A DNA stretch of 64,000 nt from Lysinibacillus composti (GTDB lineage: Bacteria > Bacillota > Bacilli > Bacillales_A > Planococcaceae): contig NZ_JAFBDY010000001.1 in the NCBI RefSeq assembly GCF_016908465.1, positions 372,001 to 436,000 on the forward strand, written 5' to 3'. Positions 18,138-28,651 of the stretch are shown here, one piece after another. Both the position numbers and the translations under genes were made by a program. Each line of letters begins with the position of its first letter. The stretch's first letter is position 1. The notes under the pieces were generated by a model. The model searched no databases. It was not told the origin of the DNA and worked only from the letters and a program-made list of their open reading frames with translations.

Positions 18138-18650
18138 TTGTTTAAAGTACAAGAATTACGTGAAATTATTAAATTAGTAGATGCATCATCAATTGATGAG
18201 TTTGTTTATGAACATGACGGTGCTAAAATTAAGTTAAAGAAAAATATTGAAGTTGTTACAGAAGTCGTAGCAGCTCCGAAGGCTCAAGTAGCTCCTGTTG
18301 TACAACAACCAGCACCAGTTGCAGCGCCAACACCAGCTCCAGTTGTTGAAGTAACAGCAGCACCAAAAGCAGAAGAGAATAAAGCAGCTCAAACAAATGT
18401 AGACGAGTCTTTACATAAAATTACGTCTCCAATGGTGGGTACATTCTACCAATCTCCATCACCTGACGCAGCTCCTTACGTAAAAGTGGGAGATTCAGTA
18501 GGGGATGAATCAATTGTTTGTATCGTAGAAGCAATGAAGTTATTCAATGAAATTGAAGCAGAAGTTAAAGGTCAAATTGTTGAAGTGCTAGTAAAAGATG
18601 GCCAATTAGTTGAATACGGTCAACCATTATTCCTAGTAAAACCTGAGTAA
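18138..18650 (+). CDS. accB: Biotin carboxyl carrier protein of acetyl-CoA carboxylase
   Basis: Carries the carboxybiotin between the biotin carboxylase and the carboxyltransferase in fatty-acid synthesis. The TTG at 18138 gives [18 protein letters not shown], matching the family N-terminus, with AAAGGGG nine bases upstream; the nearer GTG at 18129 abuts the ribosome site. A flexible proline/alanine-rich linker (about 48-90) precedes the biotinyl domain, and Lys134 in [10 protein letters not shown] is the biotinylation site. accC follows by 13 bases. AccB may also serve the carboxyltransferase at 58 kb, but that is speculation. Confidence 0.95.
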   Translation: MFKVQELREIIKLVDASSIDEFVYEHDGAKIKLKKNIEVVTEVVAAPKAQVAPVVQQPAPVAAPTPAPVVEVTAAPKAEENKAAQTNVDESLHKITSPMVGTFYQSPSPDAAPYVKVGDSVGDESIVCIVEAMKLFNEIEAEVKGQIVEVLVKDGQLVEYGQPLFLVKPE

Positions 18651-18663
18651 GGGGTGTCTCACT

Positions 18664-20037
18664 ATGAAAAAAGTATTGATTGCAAACCGTGGTGAAATTG
18701 CTGTACGTATTATTCGTGCCTGCAAAGAACTAGGTATTGAAACTGTTGCTGTTTATTCGGAAGCTGATGCTGAAGCACTTCACGTAAAATTAGCCGATGA
18801 AGCATATTGTATTGGACCTAAATTATCGAAAGACTCATATTTAAGTTTTCCGGCAGTATTAGGAGTAGCACAAAAAACAGGTGTCGATGGAATTCATCCA
18901 GGATACGGCTTCCTAGCAGAAAATGCTGCATTTGCAGAAGCATGTGAAAATGCAGGTATTAAATTTATCGGTCCATCATCTGATGCCATTAAAATTATGG
19001 GTATTAAGGACGTCGCACGTTCTACGATGGAAGAAGCTGGAGTGCCTCTTGTTCCGGGAACAGGTATCGTTCCTGATATTGAAACAGGTAAACAATGGGC
19101 TGCAACAATTGGCTACCCTGTTATTATCAAAGCTACTGCAGGCGGTGGCGGTAAAGGAATTCGTGTAGCTCGTACAGAAGAAGATCTTGTCAAAGGGATT
19201 GAAATTACGCAAAAAGAGGCAGCTGCAGCATTCGGCAACCCTGGCGTATATTTAGAAAAATTCATTGAATACTTCCGTCACTGTGAAATTCAAGTACTAG
19301 CTGATTCATTTGGTAATGTTGTTCATTTAGGTGAACGCGATTGTACGGTACAACGACGTATGCAAAAACTAGTTGAAGAAGCTCCATCACCTGCGCTTTC
19401 TGCTGAGAGACGTGCAGAAATGGGTGCAGCAGCTGTTAAGGCAGCACAAGCTTGTAATTATGAAGGTGCTGGAACAATTGAATTTATCTATGACTATCAA
19501 GCAGATAAGTTCTATTTCATGGAAATGAACACACGTATTCAAGTAGAGCACCCTGTAACTGAACTGATTACAGGTGTTGACCTTGTTCAACAACAATTAA
19601 AAATCGCTGCAGGTGAAAAATTGCCATTCACTCAAGCTGATATTAAAATTAATGGTTGGGCAATTGAATGTCGTATTAATGCTGAAAATGCATATAAAAA
19701 CTTTATGCCTTCAGCAGGTAAAGTAACAAACTACATTGCTCCAGGTGGAAATGGTGTACGTATTGATTCAGCTGTATATCCTGGATATACGATCCCGCCT
19801 TACTATGATTCAATGGTAGCTAAATTAATTGTTCATGCGGATACTCGTGAAGAAGCGATTGCTAAAATGAATCGTGCGTTAAGTGAATTCTTTATTGAAG
19901 GTGTTCATACAACAATTCCATTCCACGAAGCATTAATGAATAACGAAGTATTTATTTCAGGTGATTTTAATACAAAATTCTTGGAAGAAAATGATATTTT
20001 AAATGTTAAAGGGAACGAAACAATCGTAGCAAAATAA
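18664..20037 (+). CDS. accC: Biotin carboxylase subunit of acetyl-CoA carboxylase
   Basis: Uses ATP and bicarbonate to carboxylate the biotin on AccB. The 457 residues show the three standard parts: the N-terminal domain (KKVLIANRGEIAVRIIRAC), the ATP-grasp domain with glycine-rich loop KATAGGGGKGIRVA near 160-172 and catalytic EMNTRIQVEHPVTE near 285-298, and the C-terminal biotin carboxylase domain. It forms an operon with accB and ends at a strong terminator. Confidence 0.97.
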   Translation: MKKVLIANRGEIAVRIIRACKELGIETVAVYSEADAEALHVKLADEAYCIGPKLSKDSYLSFPAVLGVAQKTGVDGIHPGYGFLAENAAFAEACENAGIKFIGPSSDAIKIMGIKDVARSTMEEAGVPLVPGTGIVPDIETGKQWAATIGYPVIIKATAGGGGKGIRVARTEEDLVKGIEITQKEAAAAFGNPGVYLEKFIEYFRHCEIQVLADSFGNVVHLGERDCTVQRRMQKLVEEAPSPALSAERRAEMGAAAVKAAQACNYEGAGTIEFIYDYQADKFYFMEMNTRIQVEHPVTELITGVDLVQQQLKIAAGEKLPFTQADIKINGWAIECRINAENAYKNFMPSAGKVTNYIAPGGNGVRIDSAVYPGYTIPPYYDSMVAKLIVHADTREEAIAKMNRALSEFFIEGVHTTIPFHEALMNNEVFISGDFNTKFLEENDILNVKGNETIVAK

Positions 20038-20040
20038 TTA

Positions 20041-20089
20041 AAAGTGTAGATAAAGTCTGAATATGACTTTGTCTACACTTTTTCTTTTT
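20041..20089 (+). terminator. Terminator after accC
   Basis: AAAGTGTAGATAAAGTC (20041-20057) pairs with GACTTTGTCTACACTTT (20065-20081) apart from one mismatch, followed by a T-rich stretch. Confidence 0.85.
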
Positions 20090-20162
20090 CCAATAATTAT
20101 TAAGTTTTTCAAAGTAAAATGACTACTTCTAAAGGAATTCCTCTATAACGCACTTCTAAAAA

Positions 20163-20744
20163 CTACTCTTGCATTTTTCTTTCTAAAAGATAGGTTAATT
20201 TTTCGGCTATATATTCAGGGGGATAAGGCATCTCATGATCTATCCAATTTTTAATAACCCCAATATACGCAGAAGCAATAAAGCTATTCACAATATCTGT
20301 AGGAACTACTCGTTCATTCCCATAAGTGTGCTTAAGGGTGCGTCTTCGATCGATGGACGCGTTCAGAATATCTAATAATTGCATAAGAAACTTTGAAGAC
20401 CCTTTTCGACTAAAAATAGTTTTATAGAAAATATTATATTTTTTTATATGCATGAAAATAGATAGATTTAATTGGTATGTAGAAGATAAATGGGAAGAAG
20501 TTGAACCTTCAGTATTTAAAATATCTTTGAATTCTCCTAAAATCTCTTCAGCTATTTTTTCAACAAAATCATACTTGTCACGATAATGTGAATAAAATGT
20601 TGCGCGGTTTATATCAGCGCGTTCTGTAATATCTTGAACTGTGATAGATTGGAAATCTGTTTCCTGGATTAATGATGCGAGTGCATTTCTCAAATGTTGC
20701 TTAGTCTTTTTAGTTCTACGGTCAAGTGGCTGCGCTGAACTCAT
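20163..20744 (-). CDS. TetR/AcrR-family transcriptional regulator
   Basis: A 193-residue repressor-type protein. The N-terminal helix-turn-helix includes ALASLIQETDFQSITVQDI and ADINRATFYSHYRDKYDF (about 20-60), a standard TetR DNA-binding domain; the rest is a helical ligand-binding domain. The ATG at 20744 has GGAGG nine bases upstream; an earlier in-frame ATG lacks a site. It is divergent from the efflux genes at 21-24.7 kb and most likely represses them, with the ligand being an exported compound. That is inference from arrangement. Confidence 0.88.
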   Translation of the reverse strand: MSSAQPLDRRTKKTKQHLRNALASLIQETDFQSITVQDITERADINRATFYSHYRDKYDFVEKIAEEILGEFKDILNTEGSTSSHLSSTYQLNLSIFMHIKKYNIFYKTIFSRKGSSKFLMQLLDILNASIDRRRTLKHTYGNERVVPTDIVNSFIASAYIGVIKNWIDHEMPYPPEYIAEKLTYLLERKMQE

Positions 20745-20893
20745 AAAAATGAACCTCCATTTTAAGATTGTGATGATATTATACAACAAATTTTACTTAA
20801 ATGTTGATTAAACAACGGATGACAAGATTTTAATGGTTGTTCCTACCTACTATGCAATTTATAATTACTAAATGTAAATTTATTCATTTAATG

Positions 20894-20939
20894 TAGATTA
20901 AAACAATTATATTTAAATATTGTTTTCTTAGACAATCTA
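20894..20939. promoter_or_regulatory. Nested inverted repeat, possible TetR operator
   Basis: AAAACAAT (20900-20907) and ATTGTTTT (20919-20926) form an inverted repeat, enclosed by TAGATT (20894-20899) and AATCTA (20934-20939). It lies in the 325-base gap between the divergent regulator and efflux genes, where an operator is expected. AT-rich sequence makes chance repeats likely. Confidence 0.35.
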
Positions 20940-21069
20940 AAGTGTTTAATTTTTCGTATGATATCAATTCATGCGATTTCTTTTTATTATTCAGAAATAT
21001 TTGTCAAAAGATAGACACTGCATTAAATGAATAAGTAGTAATTAAGATTATACAATTAGAGGTGGAAAG

Positions 21070-21723
21070 ATGAAAAAAAAGATTATCTTAGTTGTACTTC
21101 TGGTTCTATTCGTAGTTAGTGGAGGTACCATCGGATATTACTATTATTATCAAGGAACTCATTATGTTAAAACAGAGGATGCTAGACTTGCTGGTGAGCA
21201 ATATAAGGTGATGGCACAAATCTCTAGTAAAGTAACTAGTTTTACTGTAGAAGAAGGTGAAATCTTGGCAAAGAATGAAGCAATTGCCGAACAAGATGTT
21301 GCTAATATTGATGCAAGTATGATTAGTAAATCTGTTATTCGTGCACCTATTGATGGAACAGTTATTAAGTTGTTAAATAATGAAAATGATTTTGTTGCTG
21401 CAGGAACACCAGTGGCACTCATGATGAATATGGATGAGCTTTATGTGACAGCCAATATTGAAGAAACCGATATTCAAAAAATTAAGGTTGGCCAAGAGGT
21501 TGACATTACAGTCGATGCCTTAGATGGTGCTCCTCTTGTTGGGAAGGTAAGGAAAATTGGAGAAGGGTCAAACTCTGTCTTTTCATTAGTTCCTGCAATT
21601 AATACAAGTGGGAACTTTAGTAAAGTAACGCAATTAATTCCGATTGAAATTGCTATTGCAAAACCAGCGGATATGAAGCTTATTCCAGGAACAAATGTTG
21701 TTATAAAGATTCACATTAAGTAA
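21070..21723 (+). CDS. Compact HlyD/EmrA-type membrane fusion protein
   Basis: A 217-residue adaptor with an N-terminal transmembrane helix (about 5-26), split lipoyl (barrel-sandwich) half-motifs around ISSKVTSFTVEEGEI and VIRAPIDGTVIKLL, and a beta-barrel domain with VTANIEETDIQKIKVGQ. The alpha-helical hairpin normally between the lipoyl halves is almost absent, as in the shorter Gram-positive adaptors. It begins the cassette followed 14 bases later by the EmrB-type transporter, and should assist drug export across the cell envelope. Confidence 0.85.
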   Translation: MKKKIILVVLLVLFVVSGGTIGYYYYYQGTHYVKTEDARLAGEQYKVMAQISSKVTSFTVEEGEILAKNEAIAEQDVANIDASMISKSVIRAPIDGTVIKLLNNENDFVAAGTPVALMMNMDELYVTANIEETDIQKIKVGQEVDITVDALDGAPLVGKVRKIGEGSNSVFSLVPAINTSGNFSKVTQLIPIEIAIAKPADMKLIPGTNVVIKIHIK

Positions 21724-21737
21724 GGGGAGGGGTTCAC

Positions 21738-23291
21738 ATGTCTACAACTACTGCTGTTCCCGCTCCATCACATGATTCTTCTTCTAAAGAACGTTGGCTT
21801 GCATTAGTTGCCATTATTGTAGGTGCGTTTGTAGCCGTACTAAATAACAGTTTGATTAATGTGGCAATACCAAGTTTGACAACTGAATTAGGATCAACGC
21901 AGTCTACAATTCAATGGGTTCTGACAGGTTATATGCTAGCTTCAGGTGTCATTGTTCCTATTGTAGGTTTTATGGAAGAACGAATTGGTTATAAAAAGTT
22001 TTTACTTGTAGCTCTAGGCGTTTTTACAATTGGAACAGTGCTTTGTGCTGTTGCTTGGAATGATACCTCATTAATTGCTGCTCGTATTATTACAGGATTA
22101 GGTGGGGGAGTAATAGGACCACTAAGTATGACAGTGATTTATAAAATAATGCCACGGGATCAAATTTCTGTAGCTTTAAGTTTATGGGGAGTTTCTGCCA
22201 TGGTAGCTCCTGCGATTGGCCCTACCTTAAGTGGATATTTGATTGAATGGTTTAACTGGCGATTTTTATTTATCATTTGTGTACCTATCGGTGCAATTGC
22301 CTTTATCGCTGTTTGGGTTTTACTGAAAGAGCCAAAAAAACAACAGGCAAAACCATTTGATGCGCTAGGCTTTTTCCTCGCTGCTACTTTTGCTGGGACA
22401 CTTTTATATGCGCTTAGTAGTGGGCAAAAAGAAGGTTGGGGATCATTTGAAATTGTATTCTTATTTTTTATTTCTTTTTGGTCACTTGTCTTTTTAATCT
22501 TTGTAGAGGCAAATACAGAAAATCCTGTTATTGATCTTTCGCTTTTTAAAAATTTTACTTTTATGGTCAGTAATATTATTTCATCACTCGTAATGGTCGG
22601 TTTGATGGGAGCTATGTTTATTTTACCTCTATTCTTACAAAATATCCAAAAATTAGGCCCTATTAACACTGGACTTTTAATGATGCCACAGGCGATTTGT
22701 ATGGCTGTTACAATGCCGATTGCAGGGAAGTTATTCAATAAAACAGGTCCGATTCCATTAGGTATTATTGGTTTAACATTGATGGCCACAACTACATATA
22801 AACTAGCTTTTATCACGCCTGAGACGATGCATAGTTGGATGATTCCAGTATTGATGCTTCGTGGTATAGGGACAGGACTTTGTATGATGCCGATTTCTAC
22901 AGCGGGAATGAATGCCGTTGCTCCCCATTTAGTCGGGAAAGCGTCAGGTTTATCAAATTTAATGCGTTCAATCTCATCTTCTATGTGCATTGCTGTTTTT
23001 ACATTAATTATGCAGCAACGGACAGCCCTGCATTTACAGGAAATCTCGGGGTCTATTCCAATTGAAAAAGCACAAGAAGCCCAATTATTATATGGTTCTA
23101 GTTGGAACAGTAGTCTCTCAAGTATTATGCAAGTACAAGCAGCATCAAGAGGAATGACGGATGTGTTCTATATAGCTTCTATGACCTTATTTATATGCAT
23201 TCCATTGGTCTTGATTTTTAAAAGAAGAAAGAAACCCGAGAAACAAATTACAGATACGCTTAATGAGAAGGGGGATTCTAATGAATCGTAA
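21738..23291 (+). CDS. DHA2-family MFS multidrug exporter (EmrB/QacA type)
   Basis: A 517-residue proton-driven exporter with about 14 transmembrane helices. The family signatures are LNNSLINVAIPSLTTELGST in helix 1, WVLTGYMLASGVIVPIVGF in helix 2, and GVSAMVAPAIGPTLSGYLIE (motif C, antiporter signature) in helix 5. AAGGGGAGGGG precedes the ATG. The last 11 bases overlap the lipoprotein adaptor gene. The substrate is unknown; hydrophobic drugs or metabolites are typical for the family. Confidence 0.92.
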   Translation: MSTTTAVPAPSHDSSSKERWLALVAIIVGAFVAVLNNSLINVAIPSLTTELGSTQSTIQWVLTGYMLASGVIVPIVGFMEERIGYKKFLLVALGVFTIGTVLCAVAWNDTSLIAARIITGLGGGVIGPLSMTVIYKIMPRDQISVALSLWGVSAMVAPAIGPTLSGYLIEWFNWRFLFIICVPIGAIAFIAVWVLLKEPKKQQAKPFDALGFFLAATFAGTLLYALSSGQKEGWGSFEIVFLFFISFWSLVFLIFVEANTENPVIDLSLFKNFTFMVSNIISSLVMVGLMGAMFILPLFLQNIQKLGPINTGLLMMPQAICMAVTMPIAGKLFNKTGPIPLGIIGLTLMATTTYKLAFITPETMHSWMIPVLMLRGIGTGLCMMPISTAGMNAVAPHLVGKASGLSNLMRSISSSMCIAVFTLIMQQRTALHLQEISGSIPIEKAQEAQLLYGSSWNSSLSSIMQVQAASRGMTDVFYIASMTLFICIPLVLIFKRRKKPEKQITDTLNEKGDSNES

Positions 23292-24753
23292 AGTAGAATT
23301 TAAGATAGGAGTTCTTTTTGTCAGCACCTTATTACTACTAACTGGATGTAGCGGTAGCACACGCACACAGTCAGCTTTTAACGACGAAGCGGTTATTTCA
23401 GTTGAAGTAGAACATGCAAAAAAAGAACTTATTGCAACAGGGAATGTTTATTCAGGTGTAATTCAACCTAAAGAAGAGGTAACAATCGTACCTAAATTTG
23501 CTGGGAAAGTTGCAGAAATGGAACTTGAAGTAGGAGATGCAGTAAAAAAAGGCGATGTTTTATTAAAGCTTGATGATAAAGATTTACAAAACGCTTTAAA
23601 ACAAGCAGTTGCTGCTGAATCTGCTGCTACTGCAAATGTGAAATCAACAGCTGCTAGTGTTGAATCAGGTGTAGTTCAATCGGAAAGTGGTGTAGTTCAA
23701 GCAAAAGGAAATATGGTTCAAGCAGAAACAAGTATGATTCAGGCTGAAAATGGTGTTACACAAGCACAAAATGCAGTTACAAAAGCAAAAAATGCTATAG
23801 AAGATAATAATGTAGCACTAGAGAAAGCTGAAAGTATTCTAAATGATACGAAAACAAATTTTGAGCGAATGAAGAAATTATTCGACCAATCACTTGTTTC
23901 TAAAGTTGAATATGAACAAAGTGAATTAGCATTAAAATCCGCCCAATCTAGTTATGAGAGTTTAAAAATAGCTGGTAAAAATGCTCAGGCAACATTAGAT
24001 AATGCACAAAAATCTCTACAAGCAGCAAAACAAACTTATACAAAAACAACTGAGGGCTACAACACAGTCAAAGAGGGTTATGCAAACGCAGAAAAATTAG
24101 TAAGTATTTCACAAAGTTCGGCAGCGGTTGAAGCAAGCCAACAAGCTTTAGAACAGGCAAAAGTAGCAGTTGAAATTGCACAGAGTAATTTAGGTGATGC
24201 AGTTTTAACTTCGCCTATTAATGGTATTATTGCTTCTAAAAATATAAATGTTGGTGAAAGAGTGTCAGCCCAAAGTACAGTTTTAACAATCGTTGATTTA
24301 GAAACAGTCAAAGTTTTAACTTATATACCTGCAAGTGAAATTAATAATATCCATGTAGGTCAGCAAGTTCAGTCCCAAACATTATCTTTCGACTCAACAA
24401 CAGTAGGAAAAGTAAAAACAATTAGTCCAATGGATGAGGAGGGAAAAGGGTATCCGGTTGAAATTGAGATTCCTAATCCAGATTTACTTTTGAAATCAGG
24501 AATGCTTGTAGATTTACAGTTTATAGATGAAGATGCAAAAGAGGAAATACTTGTTCCTGCTACAGCTGTATTGGATGAAAAAGGAAAATCGTTTGTATTC
24601 GTTGCTATAGGGGAGCACCCAGAAAGAAAAGAAGTAGAGACAATTGAAAAAATTGGATCAAAGGTTGTAGTAAAAGGTGGTATTAGTGAGGAAGATCTCA
24701 TTATTACGAAAAATAATTCAATTCTTTCTTCAGACACATTAATTACTTATTAA
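23281..24753 (+). CDS. Lipoprotein adaptor of the RND/MacA type with long coiled coil
   Basis: A 490-residue secreted lipoprotein: signal peptide with lipobox LLTGC (cysteine near residue 23), then lipoyl half-motif EVGDAVKKGDVLLKLDDKDL, a long helical hairpin (about 90-300) rich in Ala and Gln with repeating VVQSESG/VVQAKGN-like units, the second lipoyl half VLTSPINGIIASKNINVGE, and beta-barrel domains. The ATG at 23281 is preceded by AGAAGGGGG. It is the second adaptor in one cassette, which is unusual for a single MFS exporter. Confidence 0.88.
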   Translation: MNRKVEFKIGVLFVSTLLLLTGCSGSTRTQSAFNDEAVISVEVEHAKKELIATGNVYSGVIQPKEEVTIVPKFAGKVAEMELEVGDAVKKGDVLLKLDDKDLQNALKQAVAAESAATANVKSTAASVESGVVQSESGVVQAKGNMVQAETSMIQAENGVTQAQNAVTKAKNAIEDNNVALEKAESILNDTKTNFERMKKLFDQSLVSKVEYEQSELALKSAQSSYESLKIAGKNAQATLDNAQKSLQAAKQTYTKTTEGYNTVKEGYANAEKLVSISQSSAAVEASQQALEQAKVAVEIAQSNLGDAVLTSPINGIIASKNINVGERVSAQSTVLTIVDLETVKVLTYIPASEINNIHVGQQVQSQTLSFDSTTVGKVKTISPMDEEGKGYPVEIEIPNPDLLLKSGMLVDLQFIDEDAKEEILVPATAVLDEKGKSFVFVAIGEHPERKEVETIEKIGSKVVVKGGISEEDLIITKNNSILSSDTLITY

Positions 24754-24826
24754 GACTTTTATTTTATTAAATGAGTTTTGTTATTACCAAAGCTTCGCAT
24801 TTGCTAAGTTAAGCAGAGCCAAAAAG

Positions 24827-24862
24827 AAACCTTCCACGGATCAGCCGTGGAAGGTTTGTTTG
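24827..24862 (+). terminator. Terminator of the efflux operon
   Basis: AAACCTTCCACGG (24827-24839) pairs perfectly with CCGTGGAAGGTTT (24845-24857), with a short T-rich tail. Confidence 0.8.
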
Positions 24863-24936
24863 TATGGAGGGGAAAAGCGTGAGATAATTTTGATCGCGTA
24901 ATATACTTGTATTATAAATTGGAAGGGGAGAGCGTT

Positions 24937-25914
24937 GTGTTACCAAAATTATCTGTACTAGATTTAGCACCAGTTTTGGAAGGGAAAGATATTACAGATT
25001 CCTTTCAAAATAGTCGTGCGTTAATACAACATGTTGAAAAGTTTGGCTATCACCGATATTGGGTAGCGGAACATCATAATATGCAAGGGATTGCTAGTTC
25101 TGCAACAGCTATATTAATTGGTTATTTAGCTAGTGCAACTAGTAAGATTCGTGTTGGGTCTGGAGGCATTATGTTACCAAATCATGCCCCTCTAGTCGTT
25201 GCTGAACAATTTGGTACCTTAGAATCAATGTACCCGGGTAGAATTGATTTAGGATTAGGACGAGCTCCTGGATCGGATATGTTAACAGCGCGTGCCTTAC
25301 GTCGTGATGATAGAGGTGCTTATGAGTTCGACCGATTAGTTCATGAACTTCGGGAATATTTTGAAGATGTTGAAAGACCTGTAATAGCTGTGCCAGGAAA
25401 AGGAATTAATATACCACTATGGCTATTAGGCTCTAGTTTGTATAGTGCCCAATTGGCGGGACAACTTGGGCTGCCATACTCATTCGCAAGCCATTTCTCA
25501 CCAGATTTATTAGATGATGCATTAAATACCTATAGAAGGAACTTTAAACCTTCTAAAGTGTTAGATCAACCTCATGCAATGATGGCTATTAATGCATTTG
25601 TTGCAGAAACGGATGATGAAGCAGAATTTTTAGCTAGTACACTTTTCCAGCAGTTTTTAGGAATGATTCAAGGTAAAAGAGGGAAAACACAACCCCCTAG
25701 AGATATGACTAATCTATGGAATGAGCAGGAAAAGGCAACGGTATTACAGCAATTAAAATATACGTTTTACGGTTCACCCGAAACGGTATATCAAAAGTTA
25801 GTTGAAGTAATCCGTGACAGAAAAGTCGACGAAATCATTGTAAATAGTGCGATTTATGACCAAGAAAAAAGAAGAAAGTCTTATGAATTACTTGCTAATG
25901 TTTGGAAGGGTTAA
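24937..25914 (+). CDS. Luciferase-like flavin-dependent monooxygenase
   Basis: A 325-residue member of the LLM class of FMN-dependent oxidoreductases (bacterial luciferase fold, MsnO8-like subgroup). [57 protein letters not shown] and a C-terminal [14 protein letters not shown] segment are diagnostic. The substrate is not known. I start at the GTG at 24937, with AAGGGGAG seven bases upstream; an in-frame TTG 30 bases earlier has no site. It stands alone between terminators and is not part of the B. subtilis order at this place. Confidence 0.87.
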   Translation: MLPKLSVLDLAPVLEGKDITDSFQNSRALIQHVEKFGYHRYWVAEHHNMQGIASSATAILIGYLASATSKIRVGSGGIMLPNHAPLVVAEQFGTLESMYPGRIDLGLGRAPGSDMLTARALRRDDRGAYEFDRLVHELREYFEDVERPVIAVPGKGINIPLWLLGSSLYSAQLAGQLGLPYSFASHFSPDLLDDALNTYRRNFKPSKVLDQPHAMMAINAFVAETDDEAEFLASTLFQQFLGMIQGKRGKTQPPRDMTNLWNEQEKATVLQQLKYTFYGSPETVYQKLVEVIRDRKVDEIIVNSAIYDQEKRRKSYELLANVWKG

Positions 25915-26056
25915 GTAGAATTTATTATTCCTTCTATTCGGCAGTATACGTAAAATCGTGTATAATAATCAGTAAATGAAGGTCCTTGTAAAATCTGTTA
26001 ATTTTGGAAGGCAACTATTAAGTGACAGATTTGAGAAGAAAGAAAGGATGAATAAA

Positions 26057-26455
26057 ATGGCTGAAAAAGTAGCTAAGTCTTTTGTACAACCAACACCTTC
26101 CGGGAAAGAAGAGTTAGGAAAAATTGAAGTAGCACCAGAAGTAATTGAAGTCATTGCGGGTATTGCAACGACAGAAATTGAAGGGGTAGCAGCAACTAGA
26201 GGGAATTTTGCCTCTGGAGTAGCTGAAAAGTTCGGTAAAAAAGTTCATTCTAAAGGTGTTAAAGCGACAATTACGGAGGACGGCATCATAATTGAAGTTT
26301 ATTGTTCAGTAAAATATGGATATTCAATTCCTAAAGTCGCAAAAGAAATTCAAACTGTGATACGCCAAGCAATCTACAATATGACTTCGATTGATACGAG
26401 TGAAGTAAATGTTCACATTACGGCAATTCAATTTGAAATGACAAACGAAGACTAA
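26057..26455 (+). CDS. yqhY: Asp23/Gls24-family protein YqhY
   Basis: A 132-residue alkaline-shock-protein-like product with a DUF322 domain (about 20-125): VAPEVIEVIAGIATTEIEGV and the strand VHITAIQFE are typical. In B. subtilis YqhY is encoded next to accBC and has been linked to control of acetyl-CoA carboxylase activity; here the efflux cassette separates them. I choose the ATG at 26057, with AAAGGA about nine bases upstream; the ATG at 26048 overlaps that site. A TATAAT hexamer at 25961-25966 probably marks its own promoter. Confidence 0.88.
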   Translation: MAEKVAKSFVQPTPSGKEELGKIEVAPEVIEVIAGIATTEIEGVAATRGNFASGVAEKFGKKVHSKGVKATITEDGIIIEVYCSVKYGYSIPKVAKEIQTVIRQAIYNMTSIDTSEVNVHITAIQFEMTNED

Positions 26456-26473
26456 TCGAATATATAACATTAG

Positions 26474-26501
26474 ACCTCTCCCGTTACGGAAGAGGTTTTT
26501 T
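26474..26501 (+). terminator. Terminator after yqhY
   Basis: ACCTCT (26474-26479) pairs with AGAGGT (26491-26496) and the stem extends inward with CCCG/CGGA-type pairs; six T follow. Confidence 0.75.
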
Positions 26502-26541
26502 AATCTATAAGTTTATATCTTGAACTTCCTCAAATAATTAC

Positions 26542-26570
26542 GTATAAAAAAAGCAAAGCTAAACAAACTA
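26542..26570 (+). promoter_or_regulatory. Candidate sigma-G promoter of tlp
   Basis: GTATA (26542-26546) and CAAACTA (26564-26570) are 17 bases apart, close to the sigma-G pattern GHATR-N17/18-CATNHTA with one -10 mismatch. Forespore expression is expected for a small acid-soluble spore protein. Confidence 0.4.
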
Positions 26571-26607
26571 AAGTCGTAATTTAATTCAAGTGAGGGAGGC
26601 TTTTTTT

Positions 26608-26832
26608 ATGGCAAAAAATCGTCCAAATCCAGATAATCGTTCTGATAACGTCGAGAAATTACAGGCAATGGTTCACAACACTTTAGAAAACATTGAAGCT
26701 GCAGAAGAAACAGCAGCATTAGCGGGTCCAGAAGAACGTCAAAAAATTAAAGCGAAAAATGAAAAACGTAAACAATCATTAAACGGATTTCGTGAGGAAA
26801 TAAAAGACGAAGCAAGTAAACGTCAAAATTAA
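26608..26832 (+). CDS. tlp: Small acid-soluble spore protein Tlp
   Basis: A 74-residue, charged, helical spore-core protein. NPDNRSDNVEKLQAMVHNTL, the ENIEAAEE stretch and KRKQSLNGFREEI closely match Tlp of Bacillus. Start chosen at the ATG at 26608, eleven bases after the GAGGGAGG site; a GTG 18 bases earlier would overlap it. The gene is monocistronic between terminators. Tlp is packaged in the forespore and its exact task is unclear. Confidence 0.9.
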   Translation: MAKNRPNPDNRSDNVEKLQAMVHNTLENIEAAEETAALAGPEERQKIKAKNEKRKQSLNGFREEIKDEASKRQN

Positions 26833-26852
26833 AATTAACATGAGCAATAATG

Positions 26853-26882
26853 GAGTATGTCCACTGGGGCATACTCTTTTTT
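26853..26882 (+). terminator. Terminator after tlp
   Basis: A ten-pair stem, GAGTATGTCC (26853-26862) with GGGCATACTC region (26867-26876), followed by six T. Confidence 0.83.
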
Positions 26883-26932
26883 GTTGTAATAGAATTTCTT
26901 TGCATTGTAGGAATTATGAAAGAACATATTGA

Positions 26933-28483
<1,551 letters not shown>

Positions 28484-28485
28484 AC

Positions 28486-28517
28486 AATAAAACACTGGAT
28501 ACAGCCAGTGTTTTATT
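28486..28517 (+). terminator. Terminator after glpK
   Basis: AATAAAACACTGG (28486-28498) pairs perfectly with CCAGTGTTTTATT (28505-28517), with T-rich sequence following. Confidence 0.85.
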
Positions 28518-28651
28518 TTGCTTTCATGTTACATCATGAGGGTAAACTGCTAATTTTATTTCTATTTTTCAAAAGTTGGTTTGAAGTTATGTGAGAATAG
28601 CTAAAATGTGTTATTATAGGAGTCAATGCTACTGAAGAAGGAGATTTTTAC

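Noticed and set aside
22160-22990. 276-codon open frame on the minus strand inside the EmrB-type exporter gene
   Set aside because: It lies wholly antisense to a well-supported membrane protein gene, has no ribosome site, and reads as low-information Ile/Lys/Pro-rich sequence.
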